This document shows, one piece after another, positions 10,099 to 54,295 of a stretch of 64,000 nucleotides of DNA. Numbering within the stretch: the first letter of the stretch is position 1; each line of letters begins with the position of its first letter. Source of the DNA: Trileptium ribeirensis. Taxonomy: Eukaryota; Nematoda; Enoplea; Enoplida; Thoracostomopsidae. The stretch spans positions 1 to 64,000 of the forward strand of contig JASANE010029078.1 in assembly GCA_030248225.1 (NCBI GenBank), written 5' to 3'. The notes below the pieces were generated by a model. It saw only the letters and a list, made by a program, of their open reading frames with translations. It was not told the DNA's origin and made no database searches. The position numbers and the translations under genes are program-made.

Positions 10099-11482
10099 TC
10101 AAGTAGCCATTCTTCGACCGAATCAAAACGACCAAACACTCGAGGGATAACAAGCGCAGATGGTCTTGAGTTCGTTAGCAAGTATTATAGCATAAGCGCT
10201 ATTGAAGAAATATCAAGCAAAAAATTTAAAACAGAACTTTACCAAGTTCCGGTTTCTGCAAACTGCTTGGGAGTCGCTCTTCTTACAAACTTGCAAATCG
10301 TTAACAATCCTAATATAGTTCGAAATGTAATAAGATCTGTCAGTCGAGACATAGAGATGATAAAACAATTTTATTTCGATAGTGGAGTGGAGTACGGAAC
10401 ACCTTGTGGAATCGAAGAACTAAATTTATTTCAAGCCCACCTTGTACAGTGCCAAATAGTGTTTTCCTTGAAATTGGAAATGTGGTATTCAACGGAGATA
10501 ATATCAAAAGGAAATTTTATTTGTTACTAAACAATGATCACTTTGATATAATTAAAAGTATTTGTGGTTTATTTTCAAGCAAATTCTTTTGCGACAAATG
10601 TCTCAAGCCTTTCAAAAAGCCACATCGCTGTGAAAAAAGTTGTCCTTTGTGTTTCAATAGTATATGTATTAACCGATCAATACAAAGGAGTGACATCACT
10701 TGCATATATTGTAGCATGAGTGTTTTTCAAGCGATTGTTTAACATCTCATTTATTTGCTAAAAACTGTGAAAACTATACAAAATGTCAGGCATGCATAAA
10801 ACGAATTTTAACAGCAAACCAGGACAACCATCACTGCGGTGAATTCTACTGCTCGATGCGCAAAAGATGGTACCATCCAAAGAATCATTTGTGCTACATG
10901 CAGAAAGTTAAACTTTCTGAACAACAAACGATTAAATACCTTTACTTTGACGTAGAGTCAATGACAGATGAAGACACATACAAGCATGTTCCAAATTTGC
11001 TAGTCTCTAAGGGAGAGCACTTTTCCGAAATTGTTCATCGAGGTGAACATTGTGTCGGTGAATTTATGACGTTTTTGCTTGAACAAAACAAGCAACATTG
11101 AAATACTCCTTACATTGTTATTGCTCACTTTCTGTCTGGACACGCCTCATATTTTATTTTGGAGTAGTTATATACACAAAATATTGCCACAAAAAGTGTA
11201 ATTATCAAAGGTACTAAGTTTATGCAAATACATATTGGCCGAAACATAAAGTTTCTTGATAGCTATAATTTTTTTAAGCTGTCTTTGAGTCTTCCGAAAA
11301 GTTTTAACTTTACTACAAATCATTGTAGAGGATGGTTTCCACACTCTCTGAACACAAAGAAAATGCAAAAATACTGTGGATCGTTCCCTGCTATAAAATA
11401 CTTCGAGCCTGAAAAAATGAAACCTGTAGAATATCTCTTCGTTTCCGTTGCCTGTATTATAAACGAAACGGGGGCAATTTAA
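10099..11482 (+). pseudogene. Polinton protein-primed DNA polymerase B, N-terminal part, broken
   Basis: Fragments in shifting frames follow the family order. First comes an N-terminal domain with YGTPCGIEEL. Next is a Cys/His-rich region (CDKCLKPFKKPHRCEKSC, then further Cys pairs near 10,660-10,890). Then the exonuclease domain begins with YLYFDVESM, containing the DxE metal-binding motif, and continues with IVIAHF and FLDSYNFFKLSLSLPK and a GWFPHSLNT stretch. The frame changes near 10,450, 10,740 and 11,100-11,200, with stops between. Sequence identity ends about 11,450, before the polymerase palm motifs, so the catalytic half is missing. It would have replicated the element from a protein primer. 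Confidence 0.85.
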
Positions 11483-20033
<8,551 letters not shown>

Positions 20034-21949
20034 CCTACAACTGTTATAAGTGATGGTTTCGTCTAATGCCAGGTGCTATGATTTCAAAATACCACAGTTA
20101 TGGCTTGCTATAGCTATTCGACAACATTGAGCTGGTTTGAACACCATTTCCTGTAAAACATTGGCGGAAAATTAACGGCGTGACTATTGCACAATTTCGC
20201 TAACCTACTCGTCTTGACAGAACCAACAAGAACTCTGGCCAAAACTCTAAAAGTGAACCTTAGGCTTCTCGCTCCATAACACAGTCACTGCAAACGTCGA
20301 TGAAAATAATCAGATACCGCTTCGTTCACCATGTCGCTACCGAGCCATTTTATTTACTACAACAATAATTATTCCTGTTTGAGATGACCAAATTCACCTT
20401 CAGAAACTTTGTGTTTAAATGATTTAATGTGGATTCCGGCAGAATGGATCATGGCTGGCCACCCCACTGCGTATTGTGCATATGGCACATTCATCCGTTT
20501 GCGCCGTAAATCGATTAAATGGTGTATTTTTGATACCGTCTTTGTTACGATGTCCGACCACATCTACAATTACAGCTTCCGAATCAGATGTCGATGAGCA
20601 TGAAATCGTAGCGCTCCAGAGCTCCAGCTGCTTCTGTTATTACCCCGTCAGTTTATCTTGTTTTTATGTCACCTCCTCCTCGGCTATTTCGTGCATATTA
20701 TCCGCAAATATTAATATGCCAAGCGGAAGCAATCAACAACTTACGTTTGATTTTTAGACATTTCAATCTATTATTGTTAATTCCAAAATATTAGATAGAT
20801 TCAGCAAATTCTATATTTTTAGTGTCTCAAAACTCTGTAAAATGATTTCTATTGCTGTTGATGTGTTATTGTTATAAAATCTTTTTGTTGAGACAGAGCT
20901 GCTCAGGGTGCTACATAGCAGGAAAAATCGTTTCGTGTAAATTTCGGTTTTATCAGTCGGTATAGCTCGTCTTCGGGCGGATGGATTTTGGGAAAATAAT
21001 TTTTGTTTTCCCTGGAAATGTGATGCTCTGTAATAGAAATGTAAGAGCTCTGACCCCATCTTCCGCTTTACAATTGTCAACAACTAGTTGTTATCCATTC
21101 TTTGCCAAATTTATATGTATAAACTACATTTGTTTCGGGGCCATTATTTCTTTACTAATTAGCATATCATCAAAAAACGAACTAGTCAGAACGAGCTCCA
21201 GAGATCTCCAACCTGACCAACATCATTTTTGTGGTTCCACTCCCTGGGATGGTGTGGGTCCGATAATAATTCGCCAAACCTTTTCCAGAAATATTGTTTT
21301 TTTAATTTCTGCATGTCGTTTCGTATTTTATCTTTCAACGAGTGTGTAAGCTATGAAGCAGTATATTGTGACGGTTTTGTTATGGTAGCCTCTAACATAA
21401 CCATATCGTACATTTTCTGAGGTTTGTGGAGTTTTTAGCGTTGAACAACTAGATTTTTTAATATATCGTGCATGCTGTAGTTGATTTGTGATGGATCGCT
21501 TTCAAAGCATTTAACATCGTCCATACAGGTGGTTTCGGTATGCAGAATGCGATGGTATTGCTGTGTAAAGACTTTGACTTGACCTGAACTTGACTTTGTT
21601 CTACCTAATGATAATCATAACAGCGTCGATATTCGCGCCATTTCATTCTTGCTTGCGAGATACTAGTATAACATTTAGATACAAGTACCTATTATGTGGA
21701 ATCCATAATTATGTGTCGAATATAGCTAGATATACATATATATTCAGGATCATGTCAAGTTCTCCCTATAACGGACTTGACATAAAGTACTATGGCAGAA
21801 ATTGAAAGTTTAATTGAGAGCACTTGCTGTGCTTAGGTTTAGTCTTAGGCTAGACTTATCTCAAGCATAGGCTTAACCTTCGGCTTACAGAGACGAAACA
21901 TTATTTGAATGGGGAAAACTTGAGAAGATACGTTAAGGTGGCGGGAACT
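20034..21949. other. left-arm segment without recognised gene
   Basis: Mirrors about 29,470-31,416. Both copies contain short frames on both strands (for example around 20,409-20,757 and 20,981-21,349) but no motif I can name. A spliced gene cannot be excluded; stop codons and indels differ between the two arms. Confidence 0.4.
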
Positions 21950-22100
21950 TGACATTATCATGCTTATATCTCCTGCGGATCCAAAAGCGGAATGCCATGG
22001 GTTCGACCATCACCCCAACTCAACTTTTCAGCCAGTTGCTATTCACATTCTTTTGTTACCACTCTCTTGCAGTACACACAAACGACAAATTGTCAGTTAA
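21950..22100 (+). mobile_element. tRNA-derived SINE-like unit, head truncated (left arm)
   Basis: Contains a good polymerase III B box (GGGTTCGACCATC) about 50 bp after a weak head, followed by a body with CAACTTTTCAGCCAG and TTCACATTC. The same body follows the second unit at 22,280. The inverted copy is at about 29,320-29,470. Confidence 0.55.
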
Positions 22101-22274
22101 CAATGGAGTTTGTATGTTACTGAAGTCTTGCCAAACCCATTATCTTCGATTGTTTTGATGAAATAAAATACAATATGTATGAAATATACAATATAAAAAT
22201 AAAGACCAGCTTTATGCCTTATATCGAAACTCGGACTGATATCGAATATAGCAGCTTTAAATCTGACGTGAATT

Positions 22275-22425
22275 CGTTTGGATCCGCTCAGTCGGTAGAG
22301 CGTCTGCTTACGAGCTCAAAAGCTAAAGGCTGCGGGTTGGAATCTAGCCCGAGCCCAACTTTTCAGTCATCTGCTTTTCACATCCGTTCGTTACTGCTCA
22401 CCTACAATAATTACATCTATATTTA
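22275..22425 (+). mobile_element. tRNA-derived SINE-like unit (left arm)
   Basis: Starts with a tRNA-like head: A box region GCTCAGTCGGTAGAGCG at about 22,286 and a mutated B box GGGTTGGAATCT at about 22,334. It then has the body CAACTTTTCAGTCATCTGC shared with the unit at 21,950. No TSD was identified. The inverted copy occupies about 28,965-29,115. Not a functional tRNA: the T arm is degenerate. Confidence 0.6.
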
Positions 22426-23330
22426 ATACTCAGAATTCATAATCTTGGTGATAAGACTAGATAAGCTACTTGTTGTCTGTAGTTACTTTCTTGTTTTGGA
22501 AGTATAGAAATATTTAAAAGTAAAGCTTAATCCAAATTGACTTTGGAACTTGAACGACAAAATGACCGCAGACGATGCTCTAGCTTTGCAATATATTATA
22601 CGGTGTTTAAATTGCGCTTAGTCCTGTACCAGCATTCAGTTTTGTTTTTCCTTATAACGTTTTCTGAAATTTCTAATTAATAAACCTGAAAGGGTAGGTG
22701 TTTCTGAAATAACATGGTTATAAACTCGTTTTACCAGCTATTGAGGTAAACTACTGTATTGACGAATATTAATTGCCAGTGAGAATAATTAGATTTAGAA
22801 GCCAGTTCAATGTCAAACTAAATCAGCGAGTTCGTTAGTACGGATCTACAAATATTAGTCTATCAGCGAAAGGGTTACCTTTTAAAAATATTTACGCCAC
22901 TTAAGGTAGACGTGGTTTTGCTCGAGCATAGGGCAAGTGGTCAGGCTTGCATACTGGGGTAGGAGTAGTATTTCTAAGCTTCGCCTTTTACAGACCGAGT
23001 GTCCCTAACGAAATTTTGGTGTTCTGATTCGTCGCCCTTGTCAGAACTTTTTTGTTACCACTCCACAAAATCTGCTGCACTGCGAGAAAGGGCGTAACTC
23101 CAACGTTTTGGAAATGCGATTCTGAAATTTTTCATGTGCGGTCTATTTTGACGGTCTCCTTACTCCTGCCCTCGGCTTTTGCACTTTAGTGTCACTGACA
23201 GTTTCATTCTTGCCCGGGGTAGCAATTTTGTGACGCAACTGCTAAATGTTTTGTTGGAATACACGTTATTATAATTATATAGGTTGAGAAACTGCGTTTT
23301 TCTCTAAAATGCTGTTTTTTAAATTACACC

Positions 23331-23431
23331 TACGGTTACACCGTGAACGATAAACCTCGTACTTTATGTCATGAGATTTCCACTTTCTGTCCGGAATTAG
23401 GGATTTAGCTACGGTTGTTTGGATTAACTGG
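23331..23431 (+). repeat. nested inverted repeat, left copy
   Basis: This 101-bp segment, from TACGGTTACACCGTGAACGA to GTTTGGATTAACTGG, is repeated inverted at 27,584-27,684 with only a few mismatches by eye. The pair encloses the GNPDA exons inside the palindrome centre. Confidence 0.93.
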
Positions 23432-24466
23432 CAACGTTTGCCAATTCCGCTTCTCTTGTTTATGCTTACGTTATATCGATTCCCTAGCATGCCATCATCA
23501 TTTCCAACATGCTAAAAATAAGTGAAATTTTCGGCTTTATTTTGAATAAATTAGTGTTAGCTGTGCATGACATGGTCTTCACTATAAAATAGTAAATATT
23601 GAGATTGCAAAGCGTAGTGAATGACGCATACAAAGCTAACACCGGCAATATGGTCCCCATGCCCGAAAACTCTAAAGTACAAGCTGTCAGCCTTCTAGGA
23701 CGTCACAATAAAATCAGGAATTTCGGGTCGAGGAACCATGGGGGCGCCATGCCCCCGAACCCATAGAACTATGAGTCGCAGAACAAAACCAACACCGACA
23801 ATGAGTTTCCCATGCCCGAAAATCTCCAATTGAAACATTTCAGCCGCCCAGGATGTCAGAACAAATGTTCGATTTTGGATCGAGGAACCACGAGGGCAAA
23901 TCCACTACGCCGGTTACAATGAGCCCAAGAATATGGAAATCGGTTAAGTCGTTCCCGAATTATGGCCGATCACACACACAGAGAAAGAGACGGAATTTAA
24001 AAACTTTCACCCCTACAACACATAATCTCCACTACTTTCTGATTAACCCATATTCCTGTCGTTCAAGAATGCAAGCTGAAATTTGTTTGGCCTATAATCT
24101 GTTACAACCGCCACATTTCATACATCTAGAATGAATATCACGAATATCGTTAATCCGGTTCCCAGAATTTTGCATTTAATAATATATACAACTAGCTGCA
24201 ATTTTTAACGGTACCAAGTTAGTGCATATGTTCCTTAAAGTTGTATGCCGTTAGTTTATAATTAAATCAATTATTCCCGGGTGGATTGGTACCAAAAATA
24301 AGGCAATAAACTAATATACTAAGCGCCTAGGTCGACGAAACTCAAACTACCCTAAAATTGTTGTACTTTTGATAATTGAAAAAACGAGAATGTTGACCGC
24401 ATGGTTTTGTGATTTTGAAATATTGATTTCGTTTTAGTACAACTTAATATGTGACTGATTATTCAG

Positions 24467-27400
24467 AATTCCTATGAAGAGGCCAGTGATTGGGCAGCAA
24501 AGTTTGTGAGGCGTCGCATACTCCAATTTAATCCCGGTCCCGGTCGTCTGTTTACGTTGGGCCTTCCCACTGGTAAATAATTTTATTTTTGTAGTTTCTT
24601 GTAATATTGAACTGGACCGAGCGGAATTTCCTCAAGCATAGCTTAATCGATAAAAAATAAAGGTTTTTTTCTATCTGTGTCATTCCTATGTCATCACCGG
24701 AATGGATTTTCAGAATTTTTACTTGACGCGTATGAAATATGATGAATTGTATACATATTTTTAGTGTTTGCGCCTCGCCAAGGTACAGAAGTGCAAAATT
24801 TTCTCCGAGAGTAACAGCTTTTTGTCAGAGCCACCGTTTTCGCACTATGAGTCAAACTTGAAAAATATCCAAAAAATTTTAAATTTGTAAAGTTTCGATT
24901 AAGTGAGTTTTTTGTTGGTGATGAACTAAGGGTTATATGGATATTTGGCCCGTCGAATAAGATATTTTTCAGGGCTTAGCTTTTCTATATAAGCACCATA
25001 AATTTCGAACTTCGTGTTTTTACAAGCTACACGGTTGTACGTAGTATATGTTTAGAAAACTGATGTATATGTTTTCGTGTGTACTTAATATGATGAAGGC
25101 GGTTGTTCATTCACGGTGTTTATCTAATACGATAATAACGCTTGAACTTATTTCTATTAAAAGTTGCGATATATAAATTTGGAAAGTTTCTGTCCTCTTG
25201 GCGCATTGAGGAAAAGATCCAGGTTACAAAGTCTTATGTTGCAAATGTCTAATAGCCTCGCTCGCTCCGTTTCCCTATTATAAATTTGGAAAGTTTCTGT
25301 CCGCTTGGCGCCTAGAGGAAGAAATACAGGGTTCCATCCATAGCCTTATGCTGCAAAATATCGAATAGCCACGCTCGCTTCGTTTCCCCTTTATAAATTT
25401 GGGAAGTTTCTGTCCGCTTGGCGCCTAGAGGAAAATATCCAGGGTTACACAGTCATATGCTGCAAATGTCGAATAGCCACGCTCGCTCCGTTTTTCTTTG
25501 GTTTTGAGAGTTATTAGTTATGCATATTCGTGATTTTAGAGAATATGTTGCAGTACCGCCAGGATATTAATATGGTAATATCTGTAGCGGGACCCTGTTT
25601 TTGGATGAAATAGCATAGTGACATAATCTGCTGTAGAATAATGTCTTGCTGTTTGAAAAATTCAACATTAAGCGGCTGCAGTAAGCTGTCATCTGTAATA
25701 TCCTCCTCTCCGCAAAACAAGAATTTTGCGAAATGTCATTACGTATTCAATTTCGGTAAGGGTGTGTGCACTTGGTCCAAATTATATTGTATTCGACACT
25801 TAGCTGTATAACAGGGAGTAACCGGAATTTTGGTTGCGGTTCCGGCAAAATTCCGGTCCGGCTAATGTTTTCGTGAATCGCAGTTTCGGTTTCATATCTT
25901 CTTGATATATGCGTGGCGTACATATTTTATAATAAATATTTTCCATAATTTCTAGTGAAAATTACCTTACAACCTATGTATACCGTAACTGAAACACTGT
26001 TCTTGATTTTTGTATAAAATAAAAACCAAATATGCAGCGTTGATTGTTCAGGTAGCTTTTTTAGCTGTTTTAATTTCTCAACAGACATCGATCTTTGCAA
26101 GACAGTTTATAAGACACAAAGAAACAGTAGTAATTAATCATACACTAGCGTATTTATACGTGAGTCCATCTTAGGTACGTACACCATGGTTGCTCTTTTG
26201 TCAAAATCACAAGCTACATACATTGTTCGCGTTCACATTACTGCCGTCAGTATTCGCACATTAATAAACGCGAATAAGTTCCCTGCTAAGTTTGGGGGGA
26301 ATTTGCGAACGTGCACATTTCTACACTTCACACGGTTGTCCGCGTTCATCAAATGACATGCTGAATCGGACATCTATGTTCGCGATCTATGTGTGTGTTG
26401 TAGTATACGCAAAAACGCGATTGGTAATCGCGTTTTCCAGTGTACGTGGTCAGAAAAATGCTATGCTAAATCGCAGAATAGCGACCGCGAACAGCACCTG
26501 CTTGTTGCTATATTACATATCTTCTAAGGGAAAATCTTTGTTCGCGTACATGCATCATTTTTACGATCTTGAACTGACTAGACAAAATAACAACCCAACT
26601 GTACACACGTAATATGGACTCATGCATTACAATTTTCGAAATACTCCGTAGTCTAGTATTTGTTAACTATGTCGTTGTTTAAGGTAAGCTTTTCAGCGAA
26701 AGGAGAATTTAGCAGTAATCCGCTGCCGAAATCTTGTCATAAGTCGTGTATAATGAAGATACAGAATAAATTATTTTCTTTTTCATGGATTTTGTAGCAG
26801 TATTGCGTGATGTGTTCTGCATTGCTTACGAGCAGTTTGTTTACACATACATATCATGTAGATGTCACGTAACTGTCCACATTGGTAAATGTCGTTGCGA
26901 TTTGTCCAACCGATAACTTGATGTGTGGTAAACTTGTCATTTAACTTGTAATTATGTTTCAGCAGGAACTGTGGGTGTTATTAAATCTGTCGTTCTCGTG
27001 TAACTTGATTAAATTTGCATTATTTCATCCACGTTTGTCATGTGTGTTTTTAGTTGGATTATTTAGAATTATTTTGTTTTCGAAGCAAGGCTGGCATGTA
27101 TTTTTGGCTATTTCGGAAATGCAGGGTTATAGCGTTCTAATTTGTTTAAGGAAGGTTCTGTATTTTATGTATTATTATGTGATGCAAATCAGTGCGATTT
27201 TTTGGTAGCATGCTGCATACCGGTGTTAATGCGATGCTTAAAATGTGAAAGGAAACTCTAATACAAAGAAATTGCAAAGTTCTTTTGTTCCTCGAAGTCA
27301 TCTCTCTTCTTTGGTAGTTGTTGCCGTTGACTCTGTGATTCATCGTCCCGGAATCCGACGTTCGGTATATATGTGTTTAAATTAAAATGCAACGAAAAAC

Positions 27401-27538
27401 GCAAAATAACGATTTAGCAATATGCTGTTATTCTAGGCGGTACTCCACTTGGAATGTACAAAGCGTTGATCAAATTTTACGAAGCGGGGGAATTGTCTTT
27501 CAAATACGTGGCTACGTTTAATATGGATGAATATGTTG
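24467..27538 (+). CDS. GNPDA: glucosamine-6-phosphate deaminase, two exons of a partial gene
   Basis: Exon one is 24,467-24,572 (after TTATTCAG, before GTAAAT) and exon two is 27,437-27,538 (after TTATTCTAG, before GTACGC). Phase matches across the intron. The protein reads [12 protein letters not shown], then [19 protein letters not shown], then [13 protein letters not shown] and FNMDEYVG. These are the N-terminal substrate-binding loop and the catalytic Asp segment (FNMDEYVG) of GNPDA, which converts glucosamine-6-phosphate to fructose-6-phosphate and ammonia in the cytosol. The exon border after LPTG is also used in mammalian genes. The family is about 275-290 aa; only 69 codons are here. 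The first few residues and everything after FNMDEYVG were not found in the centre or right arm, so the gene is either truncated by the rearrangement or continues elsewhere. Both exons are free of defects. Confidence 0.85.
25172..25497. repeat. tandem repeat, three units of about 107-113 bp
   Basis: TATAAATTTGG followed by AAGTTTCTGTCC starts at 25,172, 25,279 and 25,392. Each unit ends with a CACGCTCGCT(C/T)CGTTT-type string. It lies in the intron between the two GNPDA exons. Confidence 0.9.
26412..26436. other. perfect 11-bp hairpin
   Basis: AAAACGCGATT, a 3-nt loop GGT, then AATCGCGTTTT. Function unknown; not followed by a T-run that would suggest a polymerase III terminator. Confidence 0.5.
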
Positions 27539-27583
27539 GTACGCTGATATTTAAACGGAGCGAGCGAAGCGAGCGGAGTTGGT

Positions 27584-27684
27584 CCAGTTAATCCAAACAA
27601 CCGTAGCTAAATCCCTAATTCCGGACAGAAAGTGGAAATCTCATGACATAAACTACGAGGTTTATCGTTCACGGTGTAACTGTA
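27584..27684 (-). repeat. nested inverted repeat, right copy
   Basis: Inverse of 23,331-23,431. It begins 45 bp after the second GNPDA exon, just past a purine-rich run GGAGCGAGCGAAGCGAGCGG. Confidence 0.93.
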
Positions 27685-28964
27685 GATGTCAGCGTTGGAA
27701 CCGGGTCACATTTTTCGACCGGGTCGCACCCTTGCCCGGATGACCCGCTTATCTTTTACATTAGGGGCACCTTCTGCAATTAGTTTCAAGCAATTACAAA
27801 TACAAACACATGGTTTCGCCTGAAAAGAAAATTTACAAACACAAGCGGCTCGGGAAACGGGAGAAAACAGACGAGCACCACCCTCTTTTCTTCTTTTTAC
27901 AACACACCAGAAGCTCTCACTCTCTTTTCTCATTTTTAACCCCCCCTATATTCACAACAGAAAAATAGTTACAACACGTTTCTTCTCGTCTTCACACTAC
28001 CTACTCGGCAGAAGAGAAGAAAAATACGCGGGACAGGATAGGCCTGACCCATCCCACACGGAAGGAATTTCTAAAACAGCGTTTTAGAGAAAAACCCGTT
28101 CCCCAACCAAAAACAATTAAAAAAACGTATACCCACAAAACACATAGAGGAGTCACAAAACAAATACCCTACACGGGGGAATACCAGTTCCAAAGACACC
28201 AATGGCCAAGGGCAGGGGGCAGGAGAAACTAGAACACAAAACAGACAACAATAAAAGATTTCATACATACACCGATTCACAAGCGAACTCCATACTCACA
28301 GCCCATCAGACAGTGCAGCAGAACAGAGGGGTCTCAACAGAGAGGACAACAAGAGGATAAGAATCACAACAGGAACACTCGTCAGGAGCAGTCGAAGCAA
28401 AGGAATAATACCTGCACACAACCTACTACTACACCAGTACCCATTCCCCACCACTCGAGCAAAACCACGTCTACCTTAAGTGGCGTAAATATTTTGAAAA
28501 GGTAACCCTTTCGCTGATAGACCGATATTAGTGGATCCGTACTAATGAACTCGCTGATTTAGTTTGACATTGAACTGGCTTCTAAATCTAATTATTCTCA
28601 CTGGCAATTAACATTCGTCAATATAGTAGTTGACCTCAATAGCTGATAAAACGAGTTTATAACCATATTATTTCAGAAACACATACCCTTTCAGGTTTAT
28701 TAATTAGAAATTTCAGAAAACGTTTTAAGGAGAAACAAAACTGAATGCTGGTACAGGACTAAGCGCAATTTAAACACCGTATATATAATATATTGCAAAG
28801 CTAGAGCATCGTCTGCGCTCATTTTGTCGTTCAAGTTCCAAAGTCAATTTGAATTAACCTTTACTTTTAAATATTTCTATACTTCCAAAACAAGAAAGTA
28901 ACTACAGACAACAAGTAGCTTATCTAGTCTTATCACCAAGATTATGAATTCTGAGTGTTAAATA

Positions 28965-29115
28965 TAGGTGTATATAATTATTGTAGGTGAGCAGTAACGA
29001 ACGGATGTGAAAAGCAGATGACTGAAAAGTTGGGCTGGGGCTAGATTCCAACCCGCAACCTTTAGCTTTTGAGCTCGTAAGCAGACGCTCTACCGACTGA
29101 GCGGATCCAAACGAA
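28965..29115 (-). mobile_element. tRNA-derived SINE-like unit (right arm)
   Basis: Inverted counterpart of 22,275-22,425, with the same A and B box regions. Confidence 0.6.
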
Positions 29116-29319
29116 TTTACGTCAGATTTAAAGCTGCTATATTCGATATCAGTCCGAGTTTCGATATAAGGCATAAAGCTGGTCTTTATTTTTATATTAT
29201 ATATTTCATACATATTGTATTTTATTTCATCAAAACAATAAACAGTCAACAGGGTATTAGGAAAGTAATTGGGGTGTGGTGAACGAAGATTATGGGTTTG
29301 GCAAGACTTCAGTAACATA

Positions 29320-29470
29320 CAAACTCCATTGTTAACTGACAATTTTTCGTTTGTGTTTACTGCAAGGGAGTGGTAACAAAAGAATGTGAATAGCAACTGG
29401 CTGAAAAGTTGAGTTGGGGTGATGGTCGAACCCATGGCATTCGCTTTTGGATCCGCAGGAGATATAAGCA
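29320..29470 (-). mobile_element. tRNA-derived SINE-like unit, head truncated (right arm)
   Basis: Inverted counterpart of 21,950-22,100, with B box GGGTTCGACCATC. Confidence 0.55.
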
Positions 29471-31416
29471 TGATAATGTCAAGTTCCCGCCACCTTAGCG
29501 TATCTTCTCAAGTTTTCCTTCTTCAAATGTTTCGACTCTGTAAGCCGAAGGTTAAGCCTATACTTGAGATAAGTCTAGCCTACTAAAGCCTAAGCACAGC
29601 ATGTGCTCTCAATTAAACTTTCAATTTCTGCCATAGTACTTTATGTCAAGTCTCATCTCCGTTATAGGGAGAACATGACATGATCCTGAATATATATGTA
29701 TATCCAGCTATATTCGACGCATAATTATGGATTCCACAATAGCTACTTGTATCTAAATGTTATACTAGTATGTCGTAAGCAAGAATGAAATGGCGCGAAT
29801 ATTGACGCTGTTATGATTATCATTAGGTACAACAAAGTCAAGTTCAGGTAAAGTCAAGGTTTATACACAGCAATACCATCGCATTCTGCATACCGAAAAC
29901 ACCTGTATGGACGATTTTAAATGTTTTGAAAGCGATCCATCACAAATCAACTACAGCATGCACGATATATTAAAAAAATCCAGTTGTTCAACGCTAAAAC
30001 TCCACAAACCCCAGAAAATGTACGATATGGTCATGTTAGAGGCTACCATAATAAACCGTCGCAATATACTGCTTCATAACTTACACAGTCGTTGAAAGAT
30101 AAAATACGAAACGACATGCAGAAATTAAAAAACAATATTTCTGGAAAAGGTTTGACGAATTATTATCGGACCCACACCATCCCAGGGAGTGGAACCACAA
30201 AAATGATGTTGGTCAGGTTGGAGATCTCCGGAGCTGGTTCTGACTAGTTCGTTTTTTGATGATATGCTAATTAGTAAAGAAATAATGGCCCCGAAACAGA
30301 TGTAGTTATATACATATAAATTTGGCAAAGAATGGATAACAACCAGTTGTTGACAAATGTAAAGCGGAAGATGGGGTCAGAGCTCTTACATTTCTATTAC
30401 AGAGCATCACATTTCCGGGCAAAACAAAAATTATTTTCCCAAAATCCATCCGCCCGAAGACGAGTTATACCGACAGATAAAACCGAAATTTTCACGAAAC
30501 GATTTTTCCTGCTATGTAGCACCCTCAGCAGCTCTGTTTCAACAAAAAGTTTTTATAACAATAACACATCAACAGCAATAGAAATCATTTACAGAGTTTT
30601 GAGACACTAAAAATATAGAATTTCCAGAATATATCTAATATTTTAGAATGAAATAACAATAATAGATTGAAATGTCTAAAAATTCAAATGTAAGTTGTTG
30701 ATTGCTTATGCTTGGCATATTAAAATTTGCGGATAATATGCACGAAATAGCCGAGGAGGAGGTGACATAAAAAGAAGATAAACTGACGGGGTAATAACAG
30801 AAGCAGCTGGAGCTCTGGAGCGCTACGATTTCATGTTCATCGACAGCTGATTCGGAAGGTGTAATTGTAGATGTGGTCGGACATCGTAACAAAGACGGTA
30901 TCAAAAATACACCATTTAATCGATTTAAAGTGCAAACGGATGAATGTGCCATATACACAATACGTAGTGGGGTGGCCAGCCATGATCCATTCTGCCGGAA
31001 TCCACATTAAATCATTTAAACACAAGGTTTCTGAAGGTGAATTTGGTCATCTCAAACAGGAATAATTATTGTTGTAGTAAATAAAATGGCTCGGTAGCGA
31101 CACGGTGAACGAAGTGGTATCTGATTATTTTCATCGACGTTTGCAGTGACTGTGTTATGGAGCGAGAAGCTTAAGGTTCACTTTTAGAGTTTTGGCCAGA
31201 GTTCTTGTTGGTTCTGTCAAAACGAGTAGGTTAGCGAAGTTGTGCAATAGTCACGCCGTTAATTTTCCGCCAATGTTTTACAGGAAATGGTGTTCAAGCC
31301 AGCTCAATGTTGTCGAATAGCTATAGCAAGCCATAACTGTGGTATTTTGAAATCATAGCACCTGGCATGTAGTCTGCCTGATGCTAGACGAAACCATCAC
31401 TTATAACAATTGTAGG
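29471..31416. other. right-arm segment beyond the RNF113 stop
   Basis: About 1.9 kb after the RNF113 stop codon. It should contain the 3' untranslated region and polyadenylation site; candidates cannot be settled by eye. Short frames on both strands have no recognised motif. Confidence 0.4.
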
Positions 31417-54267
<22,851 letters not shown>

Positions 54268-54295
54268 TGAAAATATTATGTAATTATTTGTTCCC

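Larger units (their letters stand above)
6845..11482. mobile_element. degenerate Polinton/Maverick fragment
   Basis: Five adjacent remnants fit one Polinton: jelly-roll capsid, small basic ORF, integrase and PC4-like protein on the minus strand, then protein-primed DNA polymerase B on the plus strand. The two sets are divergent around an AT-rich gap at 9,710-10,098. All the large frames carry stops or frameshifts. No terminal inverted repeats, packaging ATPase or protease were found, and the polymerase stops before its catalytic domain. Polintons are self-synthesising transposons of animals and protists, typically 15-20 kb; this is a truncated relic of under 5 kb. Confidence 0.88.
22927..28453. 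other. palindrome centre (5.5-kb spacer)
   Basis: Unique sequence between the arms. It contains a nested 101-bp inverted repeat, two GNPDA exons, a three-copy tandem repeat and an AT-rich remainder. The last 700 bp (27,750-28,453) are A/C-rich on the + strand with no gene seen. Confidence 0.8.

Noticed and set aside
22280..22360. Possible tRNA gene in the left arm
   Set aside because: B box is mutated and the cloverleaf does not fold convincingly; the same body follows a neighbouring unit, so it is SINE-derived.
26292..26612. 106-codon plus-strand frame in the palindrome centre
   Set aside because: It lies in the GNPDA intron, contains a perfect hairpin, and has no recognisable domain.
28920..29471. 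183-codon minus-strand frame
   Set aside because: It reads through two SINE-like units in the right arm, and the left-arm copy is interrupted.
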